DNA from: Chloroflexota bacterium
GTDB lineage: Bacteria; Chloroflexota; Dehalococcoidia; Lucifugimonadales; Lucifugimonadaceae
Assembly: GCA_002721615.1 (NCBI GenBank)
Contig: PBKW01000012.1
Location: 79,511-143,510 of the forward strand
Length of the DNA stretch: 64,000 bases
Direction: 5' to 3'
Of this stretch, positions 1 to 8,834 are shown piece by piece (within the stretch, counting starts at the first letter, position 1; the number at the start of each line of letters is the position of its first letter). A model generated the notes under the pieces. That model had not been told where the DNA came from, made no database searches, and saw nothing but the letters and a program-made list of their open reading frames with translations. The position numbers were made by a program, and so were the translations under genes.

Positions 1-1
1 C

Positions 2-193
2 CCAGGATATATAACCACAGCAACTGTAGACGTGTTATCAGAAAAATTAAAAGAAACAATTATGACATGGATACCTATGAAGAGATTTGGAAAACCAGAA
101 GAAATTGCTGGAATAGCTTCATTTATAGCTTCTGAAAAATCAACTTATATGACTGGTGAAATAATTAAAATAGATGGTGGAATGGCCATATAA
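2..193 (+). CDS. SDR family oxidoreductase, C-terminal fragment (FabG-like), truncated by the window edge
   Basis: Translation PGYITTATVDVLSEKLKETIMTWIPMKRFGKPEEIAGIASFIASEKSTYMTGEIIKIDGGMAI*; typical SDR C-terminus (R.G.PEEIA..., G..i.iDGG). Not in the ORF track. Confidence 0.85.
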   Translation, partial: PGYITTATVDVLSEKLKETIMTWIPMKRFGKPEEIAGIASFIASEKSTYMTGEIIKIDGGMAI

Positions 194-199
194 AAAATC

Positions 200-958
200 G
201 TGAATAAATTAAATCAAAAATTCGCATTAGTTACTGGTGGTTCGAGAGGCATTGGAAAAGCTATTTGTTTAGATTTAACAAAACACGGGTTCAATGTAGC
301 ATTCACATATTTTAGAAATTCTGAAATTGCCCAAAAAACTCTTACTGAATTAAAAAAAGAGAAAAAAGAATGTTTCTCAATTAAAACTCATCTAGGAAAA
401 GAAAAAGATATAGAAATTCTTTTTGAAGAAATAAAAAGTAAATTCGGAAAACTTGATGTGTTAGTAAACAATGCTGCAACAGGAATAAACGTTAAATCAG
501 AGGAACTTTCACCTAAACATTGGGACTGGGTAATGAATACAAATGCAAAAGGACCATGGATTTCATCAATTTTGGCAAGCAAACTTATGAAAAATGGAGG
601 GTCAATAATAAATATATCTAGTCCAGGGTCTCAAAAAGTTTTATCTAATTATTTTTCTGTGGGTGTATCTAAATCTGCACTAGAATCTGTGACAAGGTAT
701 CTATCAATAGAGTTAGCAGATAAAAACATCAGAGTAAATACAATTTCCCCTGGAATCATAAAGACTGATGCATTAAATGCATTCCCATCGGATTCTGAAA
801 TAAATTTACTTGCTAATAGAACCCCTCCTTCAGGAAAATTTCTTGAAACTACAGATGTAGCTAAGTTAGTAACATTTTTATGCTCTGATGATTCATATAT
901 GATAAGAGGTCAAAACATCATTATAGACGGCGGAGTAACACTTTTGCCTAGAATTTAA
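200..958 (+). CDS. fabL: Enoyl-ACP reductase III (FabL-type SDR), GTG start
   Basis: GGSRGIGKAI nucleotide-binding motif; YFSVGVSK gives a Y-x6-K active site; ALESVTRYLSIELADKNIRVNTISPGIIKTDALNAFP and MIRGQNIIIDGG resemble B. subtilis FabL. Confidence 0.75.
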   Translation: MNKLNQKFALVTGGSRGIGKAICLDLTKHGFNVAFTYFRNSEIAQKTLTELKKEKKECFSIKTHLGKEKDIEILFEEIKSKFGKLDVLVNNAATGINVKSEELSPKHWDWVMNTNAKGPWISSILASKLMKNGGSIINISSPGSQKVLSNYFSVGVSKSALESVTRYLSIELADKNIRVNTISPGIIKTDALNAFPSDSEINLLANRTPPSGKFLETTDVAKLVTFLCSDDSYMIRGQNIIIDGGVTLLPRI

Positions 959-969
959 CTAGATAAAAA

Positions 970-1800
970 TTACACGAACTTTTTCTTAGAAATAGCTATT
1001 GCATATCCCCCTGAAGATGAAGTAATTTTAGTTCCTCTCATATTTGAATCTATATCATCAACTTTAATCATATGCATAATATTCTGTACTTTTTTATAAG
1101 TATCTAGCCTAGCAATCACTTCTTGACCCACATAACATCCTTTAGAAAAATCTATTAATCTTTCTAAGCCTAAATCCAATGGATTATAAGAATCAATAAT
1201 TTCATTTCCTGATTTAGGGATAAGATTTTTTATTCTAAATAATTCAAAATCTTCTTTGGTCTTTTCTGAAATACCTATATTTAAAATCATTTTTTTTAAT
1301 TTATTTCTAGATGATTCACCATCTAAACAAATAAAATCTATTGAATCTAATCCATTAAATAATTCATGTTTTCCTATCAAGTATCTTTTAGAATTCATAT
1401 TAACTTCAATAAAATTACCTTTTTTAGTACTTTTTAGAGATGGAATGAATTTGTATAATTTATTTAAATCATTACCAATTATAGAGACTTTAAAAAAATT
1501 CTTCTGTTCTTGAATTCTAGAATCCTCTTCAATAGTAAATTTATTTATCCATGAAATGAGTTTTTTAACATTTTCTATATTTGACTCTAAAAGCAATTTA
1601 TTTTTATCTATTTTCCATACATTTAACACATCAATTATTTTTGCTTTTTCATCTGTGACTATAGTTGTTCGAATACATTTATCAGATAACCTTAAGACAC
1701 TATTTGTAGATAACCTATCTAATAGGTCTAAAGAATCTAAACCTTTTTGAAAAAGAAAACTTGCTTGACTAAAATTCACAAAAAATGTCTCTGAAAGCAT
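970..1800 (-). CDS. ygfZ: YgfZ/GcvT-like folate-binding protein (Fe-S cluster repair family)
   Basis: KGCYVGQEVIARLDTYKKV matches the YgfZ signature KGCYxGQE; adjacent to an A-type Fe-S carrier gene. Confidence 0.8.
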   Translation of the reverse strand: MLSETFFVNFSQASFLFQKGLDSLDLLDRLSTNSVLRLSDKCIRTTIVTDEKAKIIDVLNVWKIDKNKLLLESNIENVKKLISWINKFTIEEDSRIQEQKNFFKVSIIGNDLNKLYKFIPSLKSTKKGNFIEVNMNSKRYLIGKHELFNGLDSIDFICLDGESSRNKLKKMILNIGISEKTKEDFELFRIKNLIPKSGNEIIDSYNPLDLGLERLIDFSKGCYVGQEVIARLDTYKKVQNIMHMIKVDDIDSNMRGTKITSSSGGYAIAISKKKFV

Positions 1801-1803
1801 ACT

Positions 1804-2148
1804 CTAAACTGAAAAAGAGGTTCCGCAACCACAAGATTTTTTTGCATTAGGATTTGAAAACAAAAAACCTTTACCATTTAATCCATCAGAAAAATCTAAG
1901 ATTGTACCTGCCAAAAAAATAAAAGATTTCTTAGGGATCCTTATTTCGACTCCATGTTGTTTTATGATCTTCTCATTTTCAGCAGGAGTATCAACTATTT
2001 CAAGATCATAAGTTAAACCTGAACAACCACCACCTTTTACTGCAACTTTTAAAGCAAATGGGTTTTTCCCTTCATTTTCAGCAAATTTTTTTACTTTTGA
2101 AGCTGCTCTTTCTGTTATTTCAATTGTATTTATAGGTACTTGAGACAT
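1804..2148 (-). CDS. A-type iron-sulfur cluster carrier (IscA/ErpA/SufA, HesB family)
   Basis: GGGCSGLTYDLE and C-terminal CGCGTSF (three conserved Cys). Confidence 0.93.
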   Translation of the reverse strand: MSQVPINTIEITERAASKVKKFAENEGKNPFALKVAVKGGGCSGLTYDLEIVDTPAENEKIIKQHGVEIRIPKKSFIFLAGTILDFSDGLNGKGFLFSNPNAKKSCGCGTSFSV

Positions 2149-2250
2149 TTTAATTCTATTATATATAACAATTATATTAATTTATTTTAAAATATACTTT
2201 CAACATTGTATAACTCTTTATAATCTGTCAGTTATAATAATTAAAGAAAA

Positions 2251-2814
2251 ATGGTAAAAATTTACACAAAATCTGGAGACAAAGGCAAAACAAACCTACT
2301 ATTTGGAGGAAAAACTTCAAAATCTGATCTTCGTGTAGAAACATACGGAACAGTAGATGAAGCAGTTTCTTTTTTAGGACTAGCTAAATCTTTAATAACT
2401 AATAATGAAATAAAAAAAATTATTGAGGATTTACAACATTCTCTGTTTATTATTGGCGCTGAATTAGCTACGACCCCAAAAAATAAAAAGAAACTTAACA
2501 ATGAAGTTAAAACTATAACTACAGATATGGTTAATAACCTTGAGTCTTTGATAGACAATATTAATGAAAAAATTGACTTAGGGGATAAATTTATTATGCC
2601 AGGGAATTCTGTAGGATCTTCTGCTATTGATGTCGCAAGAACAGTTGTCAGAAGACTAGAAAGAAGAATAGTAGAATTAATAGGATCAGATATATCAATA
2701 AACTCTAATATTATTCCTTATGTGAACAGAGCTAGTGATCTTTTATTTATACTAGGAAGATTTGAAGACAAAAATAAAGTCACAAAAGAAGTAACTGATT
2801 TAAGAAAATCTTAA
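2251..2814 (+). CDS. Cob(I)yrinic acid a,c-diamide adenosyltransferase, PduO type
   Basis: MVKIYTKSGDKGKTNLLFGGK; TVDEAVSFLGLAKS; ARTVVRRLERRIV; YVNRASDLLFILGR. Confidence 0.92.
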   Translation: MVKIYTKSGDKGKTNLLFGGKTSKSDLRVETYGTVDEAVSFLGLAKSLITNNEIKKIIEDLQHSLFIIGAELATTPKNKKKLNNEVKTITTDMVNNLESLIDNINEKIDLGDKFIMPGNSVGSSAIDVARTVVRRLERRIVELIGSDISINSNIIPYVNRASDLLFILGRFEDKNKVTKEVTDLRKS

Positions 2815-2816
2815 AA

Positions 2817-3452
2817 ATGAAAAATCAAAAAATAGCAGTTATAGATCATAAATGTGCTAATTTACATAGTGTAATAAAAGCATTAGATGTTTTTAAAGTT
2901 GATGTAAAAATATGCAGATCTAAAACAGAATTACAAGATATAGATGGAATAATATTGCCTGGAGTAGGATCTTTTGATCCCGCAATGAGAAACCTAATTG
3001 AACAAGATTTAGATGATCCTATTAAAAAATTAACTCTTTCCGGAACTCCTTTATTAGGAATTTGCTTAGGAATGCAATTATTAATGGAAAACTCTGAAGA
3101 AGGATCATTAAATGGAATAGGTTTAGTAAATGGAACTGCAAAAATAATTGAATCTACTGACAAAGAGATCAAAATTCCTCATATGGGCTGGAATAATATA
3201 GAAATAAATAATAATAACTCTAGAATACTTAATGGAATTAAAGATAATGATTATTTTTATTTCGTTCATAGTTACAAATGTATTCCAACTAATTATTCAG
3301 AAATGACTGCATTCACAAAATATGGACAAGACATATGTGCAGTAATTGAAAAAAATAATATATTCGCGACACAATTTCATCCTGAAAAAAGTGGAAAAAT
3401 TGGCCTAAAAATTTATCAAAACTTTCTATCTTTTATTGAAACCGGAAAATAA
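2817..3452 (+). CDS. hisH: Imidazole glycerol phosphate synthase glutaminase subunit
   Basis: GVGSFDPAM, GICLGMQLL (nucleophile Cys), FHPEKSG; directly upstream of hisA and hisF. Confidence 0.95.
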   Translation: MKNQKIAVIDHKCANLHSVIKALDVFKVDVKICRSKTELQDIDGIILPGVGSFDPAMRNLIEQDLDDPIKKLTLSGTPLLGICLGMQLLMENSEEGSLNGIGLVNGTAKIIESTDKEIKIPHMGWNNIEINNNNSRILNGIKDNDYFYFVHSYKCIPTNYSEMTAFTKYGQDICAVIEKNNIFATQFHPEKSGKIGLKIYQNFLSFIETGK

Positions 3453-3455
3453 TTC

Positions 3456-4178
3456 ATGGAAATAATACCAGCTATAGATCTTATCAATGGGAAGGTAGTC
3501 AGACTTCATAAAGGAAAATATGAAGATAAAACAATTTTCTCTAATGACCCTTTAGAAATTGCTTACAATTGGGAAAATTCAGGTGCTAAAAAATTGCATA
3601 TAGTTGATTTGGATGGAGCCTTATCTGGAAATGTAGAGAACTTAAAAGTTATAAAGGAAATTAAAAAAAATACAAATTTATCAATACAAGTAGGTGGAGG
3701 AATAAGAGACTTAAATTCAGCAAATCACTTGTTAGTAGATATTGGAATAGAAAGAATAATTTTTGGAACTACAGCAGTAGAAAATCCTGATGAAATTGAA
3801 AAATCCATAGAACGCTTTGGAGATCAAAAAATAATAGTAAGCTTAGACTCAAAAGGAGATTTTATTTCAATAAAAGGATGGACTGAAGATTATAAAGTTA
3901 CAATTAAAGATTTTATTGAATCTATGGAAAATATTGGAGTAAAAAATTTTATTTTCACTGATATTACTAAAGATGGAACATTAGAACATCCAAATTATAA
4001 TAAAATTAATATTATGAAAAAACTGATCCCTAATGGTTTAACAATTGCTGGAGGAATCTCTGATATTCAAGATATTATACAATTAGCCAAATTAGAAATA
4101 GAAAAAGTTATTGTTGGCAAAGCAATCTATACGAACAATATAGATCTTAAAAAAGCTATTTCTATGTTTGAAAATTAA
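3456..4178 (+). CDS. hisA: ProFAR isomerase
   Basis: [39 protein letters not shown]. Confidence 0.95.
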   Translation: MEIIPAIDLINGKVVRLHKGKYEDKTIFSNDPLEIAYNWENSGAKKLHIVDLDGALSGNVENLKVIKEIKKNTNLSIQVGGGIRDLNSANHLLVDIGIERIIFGTTAVENPDEIEKSIERFGDQKIIVSLDSKGDFISIKGWTEDYKVTIKDFIESMENIGVKNFIFTDITKDGTLEHPNYNKINIMKKLIPNGLTIAGGISDIQDIIQLAKLEIEKVIVGKAIYTNNIDLKKAISMFEN

Positions 4179-4191
4179 TAAAGGAAATATA

Positions 4192-4950
4192 TTGTTAACT
4201 AAAAGAATTATCCCCTGTTTAGATATCGATAAAGGAAGAGTTGTAAAAGGAACTAGTTTTTTATCACTAAAAGATGCTGGAGATCCTAGAGAATTATCTA
4301 ATTTCTATAACAATCAAGGAGCAGACGAATTAGTATTTTTGGATATTACTGCTAGTTCAGAAGATAGAGATATAATATTAGATGTTGTTAAAAAAGTATC
4401 TTCAGAAGTATTTATACCACTAACTGTAGGAGGAGGAATAAGAAACCTCGATGATATTAGGAAACTACTTAATTCTGGTGCAGATAAAGTTTCTATAAAC
4501 ACTTCAGCTATTGAAAACCCAAATATAATTAGGGAAAGTTCTGAAGAATTCGGATCTCAATGCATTGTAGTTGCTATAGATGCAAAAAGAAATAATAACT
4601 CTTGGGGTGTGTTTACACATGGAGGAAGAATATCTACAGGGATTGATGCTATAAAATGGGCTGAAAAAGTTAATTTATTAGGTGCGGGAGAATTACTTAT
4701 TACTAGTATGGATGAAGATGGACAACAAAAAGGATACGATATAGATTTGCTGAAAAATATTCAAAAAAAAGTAACCATCCCGATTATTGCTAGTGGAGGA
4801 GCAGGAAATTTAAAACATATGTTAGAAGCACTAACAATTGGAAAAAGTGATGCTGTTCTTGCTGCAAGCATTTTTCACTATGGAAAATACACTATTAAAG
4901 AAGTAAAAGACTACTTAAATTCTCACCATGTTCCAATCAGATTAATTTAA
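4192..4950 (+). CDS. hisF: Imidazole glycerol phosphate synthase cyclase subunit; the ORF track starts at 4168, but 4192 (TTG) follows AAAGGAAA and gives the canonical (M)[12 protein letters not shown]
   Basis: [32 protein letters not shown]. Confidence 0.93.
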   Translation: MLTKRIIPCLDIDKGRVVKGTSFLSLKDAGDPRELSNFYNNQGADELVFLDITASSEDRDIILDVVKKVSSEVFIPLTVGGGIRNLDDIRKLLNSGADKVSINTSAIENPNIIRESSEEFGSQCIVVAIDAKRNNNSWGVFTHGGRISTGIDAIKWAEKVNLLGAGELLITSMDEDGQQKGYDIDLLKNIQKKVTIPIIASGGAGNLKHMLEALTIGKSDAVLAASIFHYGKYTIKEVKDYLNSHHVPIRLI

Positions 4951-4957
4951 AATACGA

Positions 4958-5704
4958 ATGGAAATAGTTAAATTTAATAAACCAAAAGCAATAATATTTG
5001 ACTGTTTTAACACACTTGTTTCCAATAGCATAGAAGAATGGAAAAATGCTTTCAAACTAATTTGTTCTAATTTTGGTTTATCTATCACGCCTGAAGAATT
5101 CTGGAAAACTTGGAAAAATCATGAATTATTATTTAGAAGTACTAGATTACATACAAATAATGATTCTGAAAATCAATTTATCACACAAAAACCATTTAAA
5201 TCCTATTCTGAAGCTTGGAAAGAATGCTTAATAATTTCAGCATCAGAATTAAATTTAAAAATAAATATTGAAGATTGTTTACAAATCCTCCTTAATTCCC
5301 ATTCGAGAAGAAAAATTTTTGAAGAAACTAAATTTGTTTTAAATGAATTAAAAAAAGAATATAAAATTTTCATAATTTCTAATGCAGATGATCGTTTTCT
5401 ATATCCATGTATTCAACCTTTAGATATTCCTACATCTAACATTTTTAGTTCTGAGAGTTTGAAACTATATAAACCTGATAAAAAAATTTTTCAAAATGTA
5501 TTATTAAAACTAAAAATAAACCCAGAAGAAGCATGGTATGTAGGAGATAATTATTTTGACGACGTGATAGGATCATATTTAGCTGGTCTGAATCCTATTT
5601 GGATAAATAGAAACAATGTTTCTAAAAATAATAATTATAAAATAAATAAGTTAATAGAAATAAGAAATTTAACTGAATTAATTGTAACTTTAAATAATAT
5701 CTAA
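4958..5704 (+). CDS. HAD-superfamily hydrolase embedded in the his cluster
   Basis: Motif I FDCFNTL, motif II IISNAD, K in KPDKKIF, motif IV YVGDNYFDDVIG. Confidence 0.85.
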   Translation: MEIVKFNKPKAIIFDCFNTLVSNSIEEWKNAFKLICSNFGLSITPEEFWKTWKNHELLFRSTRLHTNNDSENQFITQKPFKSYSEAWKECLIISASELNLKINIEDCLQILLNSHSRRKIFEETKFVLNELKKEYKIFIISNADDRFLYPCIQPLDIPTSNIFSSESLKLYKPDKKIFQNVLLKLKINPEEAWYVGDNYFDDVIGSYLAGLNPIWINRNNVSKNNNYKINKLIEIRNLTELIVTLNNI

Positions 5705-5721
5705 AAAATGGAGAATATTAA

Positions 5722-6360
5722 ATGATAAAACAAAATCAAGAACTTATTCCTGCAATTATTCAAGATCACTCATCTCAAAAAATCTTAATGCTAGGATACA
5801 TGAATATTGAAGCGATAAACAAAACAATTGAAGGTCCTAATGTTTGGTTTTATAGTAGATCTAGAAAATCTCTTTGGGAAAAAGGGGAAACATCTGGAAA
5901 TTATTTGAAATTTATATCTATGCAAGTTGATTGTGATCAGGACACATTACTTATACAAGCAAAACCTATAGGCCCCACCTGTCATACAGGAGAAATATCC
6001 TGCTTTAAAGATTTAGAAAAATCAAATCAAAAAAACTTAGAAAATAATTTAAAGAAACCATATCAACCTAAAAGTGAAATAATTTATGAATTATTTAAAG
6101 TAATTAAAGATCGTCAAGTAAATCCTAATAATAATTCTTATACTTCTAAACTTTTTGAGGAAGGATCTGAAAAAATATCTAAAAAAATCATAGAAGAATC
6201 TTCTGAAACAATTATTGAATTCTTAGATACTGGTAGAAAAACTAATGAATTATTAGTAAATGAGATTTCTGATTTACTTTTTCACTTACTAGTTCTTATT
6301 CAATCAGCCAATATTGAATTAGATGAAATATTTGAAGAACTATCAAATAGAAGAAAATAG
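5722..6360 (+). CDS. hisIE: Bifunctional phosphoribosyl-AMP cyclohydrolase / phosphoribosyl-ATP pyrophosphatase
   Basis: HisI: MLGYMN, WFYSRSRKSLWEKGETSGN, DCDQDTLL, CHTGEISCF. HisE: SYTSKLFEEGSEKISKKIIEESSE, E.SDLLFHLLVL. Confidence 0.94.
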   Translation: MIKQNQELIPAIIQDHSSQKILMLGYMNIEAINKTIEGPNVWFYSRSRKSLWEKGETSGNYLKFISMQVDCDQDTLLIQAKPIGPTCHTGEISCFKDLEKSNQKNLENNLKKPYQPKSEIIYELFKVIKDRQVNPNNNSYTSKLFEEGSEKISKKIIEESSETIIEFLDTGRKTNELLVNEISDLLFHLLVLIQSANIELDEIFEELSNRRK

Positions 6361-6365
6361 ATAAA

Positions 6366-7244
6366 TTATTTATTTTCTTTAATTGCTAACTTCATACAAT
6401 GGATAGCCAACTCTAATTGCTCATCATTAGGTTTTTTAGTAGTTATTTTTTGTAAAAAAATTCCTGGCCAACTAATAATTTTAAAAAGAAAACCATTTTC
6501 CTTGCTTCCTGAAAATCTTATAATCTCATAACTTACAGCTACTAATAAAGGTATCAAAATTAATCTAGAGCTTACTAAAAACCATAAAGGTTCCCTAGGA
6601 AAAAACATGAAAATTATTAATGCTATGACAAAAATAGTAATTAAAAAAGAAGTCCCACATCTTGGATGTTCTGTAGGATATTTTTTGAGTTTTTCTATCT
6701 CTAAATCTTCATCATTTTCGAATGCAGCTACAGCCATGTGTTCAGCACCATGGTATTGAAAAACTCTTTGAATCTCTTTAGAAAGACTTATTAACCAAAT
6801 ATATCCAATTAAAAACAATAATCTCAATATTCCTTCTATCGCATTAGTTATTAAAGAGTTAAATCCAAAGCCTTCAAATATATTAGATATTAAAATTGGA
6901 ACAATAAAAAATATCCCTATCGCGAAAACAAATGAAAAAATCACTACTGGTATAACTGCCCACGGTGATTGTTTATTTTCTTCATATAATTCAACATCCA
7001 TATCTTCAGAGGAAACATAAGCAGAAAAATTTAGAGCTTTAGTACCTATAATTAGAGTGTCAACTAAAACCACTAGACCTCTTAAAATTGGAATATTCCT
7101 TATCTTCCCTATTGCCCAAGAGCTTGTTTCATAAGTTTTTTCTACAAAGGTACCATCTTCTTTTCTTACTACCACTGCAGCACGTAAAGCACCTCGGATC
7201 ATTATACCTTCAATAAGAGCTTGCCCACCAAACTTAGAACTCAT
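6366..7244 (-). CDS. DUF1385-family membrane protein
   Basis: GGQALIEGIMIRG N-terminus; YHGAEHMAVAAFE; HPRCGTSFL; multiple TM segments; next to rpmE. Confidence 0.85.
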   Translation of the reverse strand: MSSKFGGQALIEGIMIRGALRAAVVVRKEDGTFVEKTYETSSWAIGKIRNIPILRGLVVLVDTLIIGTKALNFSAYVSSEDMDVELYEENKQSPWAVIPVVIFSFVFAIGIFFIVPILISNIFEGFGFNSLITNAIEGILRLLFLIGYIWLISLSKEIQRVFQYHGAEHMAVAAFENDEDLEIEKLKKYPTEHPRCGTSFLITIFVIALIIFMFFPREPLWFLVSSRLILIPLLVAVSYEIIRFSGSKENGFLFKIISWPGIFLQKITTKKPNDEQLELAIHCMKLAIKENK

Positions 7245-7253
7245 TTAATCAAA

Positions 7254-7460
7254 CTATTCATCTAATTTAAAACGTCTCTTAAATCTCTCTACTCTACCTT
7301 CAGTATCTACAATACGCTGTTCCCCAGTAAAAAATGGGTGGCATTTACTACATAATTCAACAGTTAATTCAGATCTTGTAGATCCAACTTTCCATTTTTC
7401 TCCACAAGAACAAGTGACTACAGCATCAGGAAAATATTTTGGATGAATTTCAGATTTCAT
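7254..7460 (-). CDS. rpmE: 50S ribosomal protein L31 (Zn-type)
   Basis: [21 protein letters not shown]...[12 protein letters not shown]. Confidence 0.96.
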   Translation of the reverse strand: MKSEIHPKYFPDAVVTCSCGEKWKVGSTRSELTVELCSKCHPFFTGEQRIVDTEGRVERFKRRFKLDE

Positions 7461-7468
7461 ATTTCACC

Positions 7469-7738
7469 TCAATTCTTATGATTGTTTAAAGGTTCAATAT
7501 TCACTCTTTTGTGACTTTTAGAACCAAAATCAAACTTTACTGTTCCATCTTTTAAAGCATACAAAGTATGATCTCTTCCTACTCCAACATTCAATCCTGG
7601 CTTAATAGGAGTACCTCTTTGTCTTACTAAAATAGAACCTGCAGTAACAAAAGTACCTGCATACTCTTTTACACCTAATCTTTTCCCCGCACTATCTCTT
7701 CCATTCCTAGATGTTCCGCTACCTTTCTTATGAGCCAT
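7469..7738 (-). CDS. rpmA: 50S ribosomal protein L27
   Basis: [24 protein letters not shown]. Confidence 0.97.
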   Translation of the reverse strand: MAHKKGSGTSRNGRDSAGKRLGVKEYAGTFVTAGSILVRQRGTPIKPGLNVGVGRDHTLYALKDGTVKFDFGSKSHKRVNIEPLNNHKN

Positions 7739-7740
7739 AA

Positions 7741-8190
7741 TTATTTCCTAGATTCAGTCGTTTTTGTTGTTTTAGTTTTTGAAGATTTAATTGTTGTTTT
7801 TTTTGAATCAGTTTTCGTTTTTTTAGTAGAATTTGTTTTTGATGATTTTACATTTGATTTCTTAGTAGAAATAGAATTTTCAATATCCTTAATTAATACA
7901 TCTGTCATTAATTGACGATGACCTCTCCTTACTCTATATCTAGTTTTATTGTGATATTTGAAAGTAGTAACCTTATCATTCTTAATCTGTTCTTGTATTT
8001 CTCCAATCACAGTAGCATTCTTTACATTTGGAGAGCCAATACTAACTTTACCAGCCAAATAAGTTAACAATACTTGATCAAAATTAACCCTATCTCCAGA
8101 TGATCCCTCTATTTTCTCTATTTTTACTTTACGACCAGGTGTAACAGCATACTGCTTTCCGCCTGTTTCAATTATCGCATAATCATTCAT
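7741..8190 (-). CDS. rplU: 50S ribosomal protein L21 with a Lys/Thr/Ser-rich C-terminal extension; the likely start is the internal Met ([14 protein letters not shown])
   Basis: [31 protein letters not shown]; rplU-rpmA order. Confidence 0.93.
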   Translation of the reverse strand: MNDYAIIETGGKQYAVTPGRKVKIEKIEGSSGDRVNFDQVLLTYLAGKVSIGSPNVKNATVIGEIQEQIKNDKVTTFKYHNKTRYRVRRGHRQLMTDVLIKDIENSISTKKSNVKSSKTNSTKKTKTDSKKTTIKSSKTKTTKTTESRK

Positions 8191-8315
8191 TACTTTATCC
8201 TTATATAATAACCATGAGATTCTACAATTCAAAATGAATTGGGTCAATTAATTATACAAATTCTAATCAATATAATCATTAAATTAAACAATTAATTTTA
8301 TGAAAATTAAATTAT

Positions 8316-8792
8316 CTATAATTTATTATACTTTGAATCAAGCCAAATTAATGGATCACCTAAAGAAAAATTAAAATTATTAATAGTTGCTAAAAATAAT
8401 GTGTGATCATAAATTTTGATTTCCTTAAAAAGATTACATTCAAATTGTGCAATTGATTTAGAAATCACAAATTCTCCTCCAGGCATTTTCTTATAATCAA
8501 AAACATTTTCTTCTAAAATATTATCTTTACTAAAATATTCAGCTATTTTTTTTTGATTAGAGTTTAAAATACTTATACCAAATGATTTTCTTTGTTTTAT
8601 AAAATCATGAGTGTTTCTTTCTGTACTTATAGACACTAAAACAATAGGAGGGTTTAAAGATACTGAAAGAATCCCATTAGCAGTCATTCCATGAATATTT
8701 TTATCACTTAATCTAGTAGTAATAATACTAACTCCTGTAGTAAATCTTCCCCAGCATTCTCTTAAAGCTAACTGATCATCCAAATTTTTCAT
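8316..8792 (-). CDS. Flavin reductase-like FMN-binding protein
   Basis: GRFTTGVSIITT...GMTANGILSVSLNPPIVLVSI. Confidence 0.88.
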   Translation of the reverse strand: MKNLDDQLALRECWGRFTTGVSIITTRLSDKNIHGMTANGILSVSLNPPIVLVSISTERNTHDFIKQRKSFGISILNSNQKKIAEYFSKDNILEENVFDYKKMPGGEFVISKSIAQFECNLFKEIKIYDHTLFLATINNFNFSLGDPLIWLDSKYNKL

Positions 8793-8834
8793 TTTTGTAA
8801 TATAATAGAAGTTAATATTAATTGAAATGAATTA

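Noticed and set aside
388-582. Antisense ORF opposite the fabL-like gene, and similar 60-100 aa antisense ORFs throughout (1256, 1556, 2262, 2846, 4314, 10234, 10762, 13811, 15782, 20617, 22108, 26952, 31886, 39853, 41439, 43399, 45018, 53188, 62789 and others)
   Set aside because: Shadow ORFs fully inside well-supported genes, with no recognisable family or Shine-Dalgarno context; expected by chance.
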